64,000 nt of DNA, taken from the NCBI GenBank assembly GCA_032717465.1, contig CM064664.1, positions 6,083,906 through 6,147,905 on the forward strand, given 5' to 3'. This document shows positions 55,991-64,000 of the stretch, one piece after another. Position numbers and translations under genes: made by a program. The notes below the pieces were generated by a model, which did no database searches, was not told where the DNA came from, and worked only from the letters and a program-made list of their open reading frames with translations. Position 1 is the stretch's first letter. Each line of letters starts with the position of its first letter. Source of the DNA: Coenobita brevimanus. Taxonomy: Eukaryota > Arthropoda > Malacostraca > Decapoda > Coenobitidae.

Positions 55991-56633
55991 TCACTCTAGG
56001 CTGCTCTCATGCCCGGCAGCTCAGCCTGTGGCATTTTCTCCTCCCGCCAGCCTTCTTTCTTCCTTCACACTCTACCTCCCCCGCCAGTTTCTCCACTTTG
56101 CATGTATTACCCTCTGCAAGATCATCAACTACATCTGACCCTTCATCATCAGAATAGGCTAATGATCATGCAGACAGAAAATATTGACACACAGGGGAGA
56201 ATTCATGGTCACTCTTCTCCTCTGATGCGTATTTTTCCATACTCAGCATCGCTATATCCCCTTCCTCAGAGGAGGAGTCACTTTCCCCATTCACAATCAG
56301 TGATATTGGTATACCTAACTCCCTCCCTATCGCACTATCACTAAGGCCTTTCCTCCAAGGGCGTTTAGACTTCATTGGTGTTGAAGTCGATGGGCGCAGG
56401 CGGTCGCCCGATGGTCCAGACACAGGAATACAGATTGGCGTAGGTCTGTCTATCACGTAGGTAGGCAGGCAATTGGAGTGTGACTGTGTTGCATGTGGGA
56501 GTGTTGCCAGTGGGTGTGGGTAGTGGAAATAATCAGCTGAATATTCAAACAATGGCACAAACTACTAGATCATGTATACATGGACCCCGGACAGCCCTAG
56601 GAGGATCAGTATAGATGTCACCCTGATGGGATG
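55991..56633 (-). pseudogene. piggyBac 2, 5' end and transposase N-terminus
   Basis: TTAA at 56634-56637 marks the terminus; inward on the minus strand it reads CCCATCCCATCAGGGTGAC, like MITE-A ends. An ORF at 56558-56166 contains KGLSDSAIGRELGI, similar to KGLSDSAVARELAE near the start of piggyBac 1 transposase, followed by acidic Ser/Glu-rich sequence. The frame meets the J1 LINE at about 55990. The TTAA lies in the 3' UTR of a LINE-N copy (GGTTAACTTTATTTTG, as in N3 at 63940). Confidence 0.7.
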
Positions 56634-56637
56634 GGTT

Positions 56638-56755
56638 AACTTTATTTTGAATGTGCACTTTTTATTTGCTGCATCTTTTACCTTGTTATTCGGTGGCATA
56701 TGACCATGGCAGTTATGTCACCAAGTTTAATAAAATCAATCAATCAATAAAAAAA
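56638..56755 (+). mobile_element. 3' end of a further LINE-N copy with (AATC)n tail
   Basis: It matches the last bases of N3 (63942-64000: ACTTTATTTTGAAT, TTGTT..CGG.GGCATA) and ends in AATCAATCAATCAATAAA. The upstream part of this copy has been replaced by piggyBac 2. N3 begins immediately after. Confidence 0.78.
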
Positions 56756-57355
56756 CTCTTGCCTCTCCACGTGTTTGCCTTGCTTGGCGTCCTGTAATAA
56801 TGGGAGACGGGAGTCCTAGGGGCTGAGTGATGCTGCATGATGCGGCCTGCAGCTAGTAATACACCTCTTTGGTCCTTCATTCTGGCTAGATGGGCGGGCT
56901 GGTTGGGCCCAACTAGGTCAATCAGCTGGTCAAGAGTTGGGTAGGGTCAAGTGGGCACTGGGGGGATGTGGATGCTCCTGCTGTCCTGGAGTCAGCCTTG
57001 CCCAGGTCCCCTGGTGGTTACCCATGTATACTTTCCTGCTACCGCTGGGATCACCAGTGGTGTTGTCCCTGGCATATGACCTCCCCTTGTTGGGCTCCAT
57101 GGTGGGTGTAGGGGTGGGGGAATGAAGTTTTTCCTGATACATGTGGCCTTAGATAAAAAAATATTTTGTTTACAACTTTGGCTTTGTCCCTGGCAATTCC
57201 ATTATTCTCACCTTGGAGCCTTACCAGGCCCCTGGTGAATGTCCTCCTTTGCCCCAGCATTCAGCTGAAACTGTGAGGTGGTCAAGTCGGGCAGGTACGG
57301 CTCTAGGGTTGAGCACAGACGAGCCAGTGTCGGCATCATACGCCAAATATCTGGT

Positions 57356-57529
57356 TAACTTTTTGTTGACAAATTGGAGAAAAAGGAAACACCGATGTGG
57401 GACTAAGTGTGTATTGATGTTTCGCCTCACGGCTTCCTCAGAATATAATTGCAATTGTATTCTGAGGAAGCCGTGAGGCGAAACGTTAATACACACTTAG
57501 TCCCAGGCGGTGTTTCCTTTTTCTCCAAT
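57356..57529. mobile_element. palindromic (foldback) insert in LINE-N N3
   Basis: Two arms of about 78 bp, roughly 95% alike, meet at AATTGCAATT (about 57447-57456). Each arm starts ATTGGAGAAAAAGG at the outside and includes TTTCGCCTCACGGCTTCC. An 8-bp direct repeat TATCTGGT flanks the insert (57348-57355 and 57530-57537); N1 has the uninterrupted site (TATCTAGTTCTG on its coding strand). The left arm has 17 extra outer bases. Confidence 0.85.
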
Positions 57530-57537
57530 TATCTGGT

Positions 57538-59747
57538 GCTGAAAACAGTAGGAGGATCAGTCCTAGATCCTGATATATTTGAGTTGCACCATGCCATAGT
57601 GTCGGCTTGTGGAAGAGAGCCCAGAATCTCATCCCAGTGGGAGGGAAGCATTCTAATTGAGGTGTCCTCCCCAGAAGAGAGTTCCTGCCTAGTGGCTTTA
57701 ACCTCTGCTTCTGGCTCCGATGTCACCTGTGTTCCTCAAGGAACCTTTAACCGATGTAAGGAAGTTGTTTCCTCTCGTGACATTCCCCGATACTCAGAGG
57801 AACAACTGTTGGAGGAACTGCAGTCGTTTGGTGTGGTGAAGGTTGAGTGCCATCAGAAAAAGATAGATGGCATTTTGACCCTGACTTCAACCTTGTTCTT
57901 GACTTTTGACAAGTTGACGTTGCCTACATCTGTGAAACGGCATGGCTATTGCTTCCTGTGAAGTCGTATGTGCCAGTTCCAAAGCACTGCTTCCACTGCC
58001 AGGGGTATGGACATGTTAGCCGATTTCGCCTCTGTGCACAGGCTGGCCTTCCTGGTGTCTGTATCTCCTGTGGCAGACCAAGTCATACCAGTGACTGTCC
58101 AGGACCCCTTAAATGGTATCAATGTGGGGACATTCATGCTGTATCTTCTAAAAACAGACTTGGTACTGCCTGAATAAGGAGATTTTGTCAGTTCAAACAC
58201 TTGAAAAGGTTTCATTTCCCATGGTTAAGAAGAGATCCCAGACTCACCTTCTTCCAGCCTGGTGTTGCTTATGCTGCTGTCCATTCTGGAATGCCGGTGC
58301 ACTGCCCTATATCTCAGACAGCCTCAACCAAATTCAGTGCCCACTTGATCACCAAGTGCTTTGCGGGATGCTGTCCCCATGGTTCATAGTGGTTGTGAAA
58401 CTGAACCTCACACCCCCCCTACTCCCACTGTTTCCACTTCCGCTTTGGTGGCTGAGGTTTGTTCACTTCCGTGGTGGTGGCAGATGTACACTTTCCTAAA
58501 AAAGTATGAGCCCCTTGGGGTACGATGGTTGTGAAAATGAGCAACTTCTGCAAACACACACGAGTCTATTAACCTGCTGCGTGCCAGTGCCGTTTTAAAA
58601 TGGTCTGACATAATTCCGTGGCCAGTGCCAGTGCCGTTTTAAACGGTTTAAAATAAAAAACTTCACTTTAACCACATTTTTCGAGATTTGCTGGTAAAAA
58701 TTGCAGGCATGTAAGGTAACTGTTCCTCTACCAACCCCCAGGCTGTCAAGGCCATATACTCTCTCACACCTGCCCTCACGCTCGCCCTGCCTCACTCTGC
58801 CTGTGTGCCTCACCCAGCGCTGTACATAGTGAAGGCATTTTGTAAATATTTTCATGTAAGTGTAAGTTGTAAATATTTTCTATTAAGTGTAAGGACTATA
58901 TAGTGAAGTCAAGTTGTAAATACCTTCTTGTTAGTGCCAGGACTGTACATAATGAAGTCAGGTTGTACCTATCTTCAAGTAGGTGTAAGATAATGCATTC
59001 ACATGGAGAAGGACATGCAAATTATGATAGATGCTGAAGTAATAAGTAATCAGAAAAGTGTACTGAACATTGCTATACCTTCCCAGCATAAATACCTGAG
59101 TATACCTTACATAGAAAACGGCTTTCTCTCACGTACGTGGTGAGCATGAGAGAGCGGCTATACCTGTACACGAGTATGCAGGACTCAAAACTCATTTTGG
59201 TGAGCATTTTAATGGTGTATTTCGTTGTTTCCACATCTAAATCTATCATTTTCGCCAAAGAAAAATGGTTGAAAAATGGCTGGCATTAGGGTGACCCATA
59301 GGGCTAAAATTAGCCAGCACGTGGAGGGTTAATGTGGTGCCTCAAAACATATACCACCCAGTAAGTGAAGCTTTTTGCAAGTTTGAGTTTAACAATAATC
59401 AAAGATAATATCTGCACTTATACTTACGGGATGCCCCATGTATCACAATGCTCCCATCCATGTTTCAGAATGATATGTGCTTAAGAGTGCTGATACTTTT
59501 TTGGGAGGGTGTACACGTTGACGTGACTCCTTCTCCCCCTTTGTCCAGTATGCCTGAGGCTCCATCTCGATCCAGCAAATGTCACCGTGGTTATTCAGAG
59601 TCCTCTGAGCCTGAAGACCGGCCATCTAAGGTCTCTGTTGTCAAACCTTGTGTTGACCTCTCCCCTGTTCCCTCTAGCCCAGAGGCTGAGGGGTCTAGTC
59701 AGGTGGAAGCTGCACCTGATAGTTTGGTCTACATTGACGAACCTTGA
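57538..59747 (+). pseudogene. LINE-N N3 ORF1 (gag-like), split by MITE B2
   Basis: The part after the palindrome matches N1 ORF1 (FELHHAIVSACGREPRISSQ). Zinc-knuckle sequence at about 57980-58110 reads CFHCQGYGHVSRFRLC and CISCGRPSHTSDC. MITE B2 separates it from the acidic, Ser/Pro-rich tail (SESSEPEDRPSKVSVVKP). Stops are scattered throughout. Confidence 0.72.
58573..59328 (+). mobile_element. TTAA MITE family B, copy B2, complete
   Basis: 756 bp, TTAA at 58569-58572 and 59329-59332. The left end has GTGCCAGTGCCGTTTTAAAA and a second GTGCCGTTTTAAACGG 44 bp inward. The right end, read inward, has GTGCTGGC and TGCCAGCC 34 bp apart. No coding region. It is the complete partner of truncated copy B1. 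Confidence 0.85.
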
Positions 59748-60228
59748 TTTGACCTCTCTCCTATTCTCTCTGTCCTGGAGGCTGAGGGGTCTAGCCAGCT
59801 GGAAGCTGCAGTTGATGGTTTGCCTGTGATCAGGTCCTCTCCTGGGAATGGTGTTGGACAGACCATCAGTGCTTAAGTTTTGAATCATACAATGTCATTG
59901 TCACAAGACTTTAATCCTCTGGACACGCCTTCCACTTTTGGGGTGTCTGATGTTCACACTGGTCATCCTACATTAACCAGGGAGGCCTTCAAGCCACTCT
60001 CCAGGTCATTTTCCAAGTCAAGTGTTATTCCACCCCAGAGGAAGCGTGCTGTAAAACTTTTCTCTTCCTCGTCCTCATGTTAGCCTATGGATGTTAGACA
60101 TAGGGTGCCGGCTGCTGGTGCTGGGCAGTCCCTTCCGAAGGGCCTTCCTAAGCATCTATCCAAACGTGCTCGCTTGTCAGGTGTACAGTCCCACATTTAG
60201 TCTTCATCATCCCTCCACTATGGGTTCT

Positions 60229-60898
60229 ATCATCCAGTGGAACTGTTGGGATTTACATGCTAGCTATGAGGAACTATGTCATCTTGTTTCTCAATTATCT
60301 CCTTTATGCATGTGCATCCAGGAGACCATGGTAGGTGATGCTGTTCCTTCTGGTTCTTCTGGCTACCATGCTTTTTATTCTGATCTTGTGCCAGGCCAAG
60401 GTCGTCACGGAGGTGCTGCAATCTTCCTTTGTCAGGATACTCCATAGTCACCTAGACATCTCCACTCCCTTGCAGGCTGTTGCTGTCCGGATGTTTTTCT
60501 GTAGGCAGTATACAGTTTGCAGTGTTTATCTTCCTCCTAGTGCTACTGTTGAAAGGGTGGATCTGGAATGCATTATTGGTGGCCTTTCTTCTCCTTTTCT
60601 GTTACTAGGAGATATGAATGGTCACCATCCACTATGGGGAAACAGTGAGGCCAACCCTCAGGGTGTTATGCTGGCCTCTTTAGTGGAAGATGAGGAGTTG
60701 GGCATTTTAATCTCCAATAAGATGACTTATTTCCACACCCAGACTGGAACTTTTACTGCCATTGATTTCTCCTTATGTTCACCTGAAGTTGCTCTAGATT
60801 TTACCTTGGATGTGTTGCCAGACCCGACTGGAAGCGACCATTTTCCGCTACTCTTAACTGCTAGTGTAGGTGGACCTCAGCCTCGTCTTCCTCTCTAG
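60229..60898 (+). pseudogene. LINE-N N3 endonuclease
   Basis: IIQWNCWDLHASYEELCHLV and CIQETMVGDAV carry the Asn and Glu regions. A frameshift near 60440 follows, then AVAVRMFFCRQYTVCSVYLP, LLLGDMNGHHPLWG, AIDFSLCS and TGSDHFPLLLTASVGG. All the main APE motifs are present across two frames. A TAG at 60896-60898 interrupts the link to RT. Confidence 0.82.
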
Positions 60899-61128
60899 CT
60901 TGTGGATAAGGCTGACTGGCCACTTTTCAGGGAATTAAGTTCCATTGTCCTTTCTGTCGGTGAGTTTGGCTGTCTTACTGAGGTGGTGTCTTATTCCACT
61001 GACGTGTTGCACTCTGCAGCCATATTATCTATTCCAAGAACAAGGGGTCTTGTGGAACTCTGAGTGCAGTTCTGCAGTGAGAGTCAAACAAGTCACCTTC
61101 TCTTGACTTCTCACCTTGTGGATGGTAT

Positions 61129-62600
61129 TTGATGGCATATTGGAGGGCACGAGCTCATATGAGGTGGGTTTTAAAGGAGGCCAGGCATTCATCCTGGAAG
61201 ACTTATGTTTCCTCCATCTATTCGAGGACTTCCCTCTCTCAACTGTGGAACCGTGTAAGGAAAATATCAGGAAAATTTACTGTTCCCTCCCTGCCTGTTA
61301 TATCAGGAGCAGGTGGAACTGTGGCTGATCCTTCCACTGTTGCAGAATTGTTCGTTGATCATTTTGCCAGCGTGTCACGGAAGGATGCAGATTCGCCTTC
61401 AGCATGCCAGTGTTGGCACTTAGAGTCTTGTGGTCTCAGTTTTGCCTCTTCTCGGGGAGAATCTTATAATGTTCTCTTTTCTATTTCTGAACTCCAGGCA
61501 GCATTGTCGCAGTGCCATGATTCCTGGTTGTGATGACCTTCCTTATGCCTCTTTACGTCATCTGTCTGATGAGTCCCTTTCGTTTTTGCCTTCATTATTT
61601 AATAAGATCTGGTGTCCTGGTGGGTTTCTGACTTGTTGGCGTGTTGCTTTAGTCATCCCCATCCCAGATAAGGACCACCAACAGGCGACAAAGTACTGGC
61701 CTATATCTCTGACTTCTTGCATATGTAAAGTTCTGGAAAAGACAGTCAATGTTAGGCTTGTGTGGTTTCTGGAGAAAGGTGACTTCTTATTCCCTTCCCA
61801 GTATGGTTTTCGTAAACTGCGGTCTACCTGTGATGCACTACTGTCCTAGGATTCTTCTGTCTGTGAGGCTTTCTCCACTAACCAACACCAGCTCATAGTC
61901 TTCTTCGATCTGGAGAAGGCATATGACACTGCCTGGGGTCATGGCACCTTACTATCTCTCCATGATTGTAGTCTTCGTTGGCACTTGTCTATTTTTATTC
62001 AACAGTTTTTATCTAACCGTTTTTTAAGGGACCGAGTTGGTGGAGCACTTTCTAATGCCAGTGCACTAGAAAATGCCGTACCACAGGGGAGTATCCTTAG
62101 GGTTACTGTCTTTCCTGTGGCCACCACCAGCATAATCAGTGTACTTCCTGATGCTGTACGAGGCTCACTATATGTCGATGACCTCTCAATTTCCTTCACC
62201 GCATCTAGAATGTCTCTGGTAGAGCGGAACTTGCACCTGGCTCTTAACAGAATTTCTGACTGGACAGTCTCGTGGCTTCCATTTCTCTTTAACAAAGACT
62301 GTTGCAATGCCTTTTTGTCATCCTGGCGTGGTTCACCCAGACCCTGACTTGTATCTCTATGGTCGGAGAATATCCCGTGTGGAATAGACGAGGTTTGTGG
62401 GACATCTATTTGATGGACGACTAACCTGAGTTCCTCTTATTCATTCTGTTAAGGCAGCTTGTCTAAAAGCTTTGAGTCTTTTGAGGGTTCTGGCTCATAT
62501 CTCTTGGGGTGCTGACTGTCAGACCCTGCTGCTTTTGCGTAGGTCTCTTATTCTTTCTAAACATGAATATGGGTGTGAGGTCTACTTCTCAGCAATTGAT
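61129..62600 (+). pseudogene. LINE-N N3 reverse transcriptase
   Basis: NRVRKISGKFTVPSLPV opens the region. Fingers: FLTCWRVALVIPIPDKDHQQ, KYWPISLTSCICKVLEK; then FGFRK-like QYGFRKLRSTCDALLS, FFDLEKAYDTAW, AVPQGSIL and the catalytic YVDD at 62171-62182. Thumb sequence follows in shifted frames. The aspartates are intact. Confidence 0.83.
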
Positions 62601-63029
62601 GCCTTTCTCCGGTTGTAAAATTCTGTGTATCATGCTTGTGTATGTCTGGCAACCAGGGCATTCAGGTCATCCCTGATTAAAGATTATTGGTGGATGCTAG
62701 TGTACTCCCCTTGGATTTGCGATGCCAGCCATTGATGATGAGGCGCGGATATCATCTTCACAGCATTCCGGGCTCAATTTCTTGTGCCATAGTCTCCCAG
62801 GATTCACGATCTTCTGTTTATGACACCTGTCCCTGTTTCCCAAAGCCCTTTGGTTACAGGGTCCGGTCTGTTATGTTAGCCCACTCTGTTTCGAAGTTGG
62901 CAGTTTGTCTACATCGGATCCCAAGTGTTGGTTTTTGGCTACTCCTTCTTGTGACATTTTGTAGGTCCATTGTTGGTGAAAAGAGGTGACTTCTCTCTCA
63001 GGTGTCCCTCTCTCTCTTTTTAGAGCATG

Positions 63030-63720
63030 CCTCCACTCATGAGTGTTTTGTCCCCGTCTATACTGATGGGTCCAAGACTGATACTGGGGTAGGCTTTGGT
63101 GTTGTCTTCCCTTCCTTTAGTAGGGGCAGTAGCCTTCCTGTTATCACTTCTGTGTATATGGCGGAACCGGCTGCGATTTTATATGCTCTTAAAATCATTT
63201 TTACTCTCCCCCAATCGTTTTTTTGTAATTTTTAATGACTCCCATGGTGCTCTTTCTGCACTGGAGTCTTTTAATGCATCCCATGTATTGGTTTTATCAA
63301 TTTTAGAGTGTTTTTTTCTTCTTGGCCGTCGTGGCCGTCATTTGGTCATCTGTTGGGTTCTTGCACATGTTGGTGTGGTGGGCAATGAGAGGGCAGATAC
63401 ATTAGCTACAGCTGTGGCTTCTCAACAGTCCCCAACCGACTATCTGCTTCTTTCTTCTGATGTAACACCTTACTTGCGGTACATGATTCGTATGTGTTGG
63501 CAGAGACACTGGGATGGTGTTGGTCTAATAAGCTACAATAAAAGAAACCTTTCAGAGTCGTTGCGCTGAGGGTTCTCCTCTTCATGCCTTGGCAATTGGG
63601 GGTGGCTCTCGCCAGGCTTCGCATTGGGGATTCTCGGTTTACACATGGTTTCTTCATGAGTGGTGGGACCCAACCGTACTGTGATGATTGCCTTGTTCCC
63701 CTTACTGTCCATGACTCGCT
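63030..63720 (+). pseudogene. LINE-N N3 RNase H and C-terminal finger
   Basis: PVYTDGSKTDTGVGFGVVFP starts the RNase H fold. After a frameshift come LVICWVLAHVGVVGNERADT (late His and Asp) and TPYLRYMIRMCWQRHWDGV. The finger PYCDDCLVPLTVHDSLVKCL follows near 63670, with the His/Cys spacing altered from N1. Presence of RNase H after RT places LINE-N in the I group. Confidence 0.8.
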
Positions 63721-64000
63721 GGTTAAGTGTCTGAGTTTGAGAGACCTACGTCAGAGACTTCTCCATAGGCATAAAGCGGCTGATGGTGCCTACTGTCTGT
63801 CCTCGATGCTTGGGGAAGCCTCCACTGATTTTACTGATGTTAATTTTTTTCAGGAGGCGGGCCTCCTTCCAATTTATAAGTATTTGATGTTTGATACTTT
63901 TGTTACATTCAGTGTTTTATTCCTACTAACGGGTATTAACTTTATTTTGAATAAGCACTTTTTATTTGTGGCGTCTTTTATATTGTTGTCCGGCGGCATA

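Larger units (their letters stand above)
56760..64000 (+). mobile_element. LINE-N copy N3, plus strand, 3' UTR at window end
   Basis: Starts in the 5' UTR (aligned with N1 near 41963) and runs through ORF1, EN, RT, RNase H and finger to the 3' UTR at the window edge. It is interrupted by a palindromic insert (57356-57529) and MITE B2 (58573-59328). Several catalytic motifs are intact in this copy (EN SDH, RT YVDD, RNase H TDGS), but frameshifts and stops make it non-functional. Confidence 0.86.

Overview
This looks like a transposon graveyard from a large invertebrate genome, most plausibly a decapod crustacean. That is an inference from the mix of families (RTE-type LINEs with GATA tails, jockey-like LINEs, an RNase-H-bearing I-type LINE, Ty3/Gypsy, DIRS, piggyBac) and from the abundant microsatellites. 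I see no intact host gene, rRNA, tRNA gene or CRISPR. Nearly every long reading frame belongs to a mobile element, and nearly all are broken by stops, frameshifts or insertions.

Region 1 (1-15.8 kb). A 5'-truncated RTE LINE (2-1396) abuts a minus-strand Ty3/Gypsy element (about 14261 down to 1433, gag-PR-RT-RH-IN plus an unidentified 3' ORF). The Gypsy is split by at least four insertions: a complete 4.8-kb piggyBac (8891-13690) and an 890-bp TTAA element (7685-8574), both in gag; a MITE in pol (5930-6793) that itself carries a 111-bp SINE-like insert; and a tRNA-derived SINE (2187-2412). The piggyBac also holds a second RTE copy (9479-10509), so three layers are stacked there.

Region 2 (15.8-27 kb). 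A 1.37-kb TTAA element with internal repeats (15813-17180), a degenerate plus-strand Gypsy pol and probable LTR (17378-about 22080, LTR hit by a MITE), a short helix-turn-helix ORF (22463-22831), a MITE filled with a GGTCGCTC-like array (24952-25582) and a two-layer TIR element (25718-26819).

Region 3 (27-34.3 kb). Jockey-like LINE pieces, more TTAA elements, a CR1-like RT scrap, a DIRS tyrosine-recombinase relic (32900-34139) and a hAT-type terminus.

Region 4 (34.3-64 kb). Three copies of one RNase-H-bearing LINE family, here called LINE-N (minus 34298-42150, plus 43716-50046, plus 56760-end). They are interrupted by TTAA elements and followed or separated by a third RTE copy, a jockey-like LINE (53488-55990) and the two ends of a second piggyBac (52875-53275 and 55991-56633).

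The unifying signal is TTAA-target elements. At least a dozen are present, most sit inside other transposons, and in several cases removing the insert plus one TTAA brings the host reading frame back into register. Their ends share a layout I have not seen stated for these families: the terminal motif is repeated about 44 bp inward at one end and about 33 bp inward at the other.
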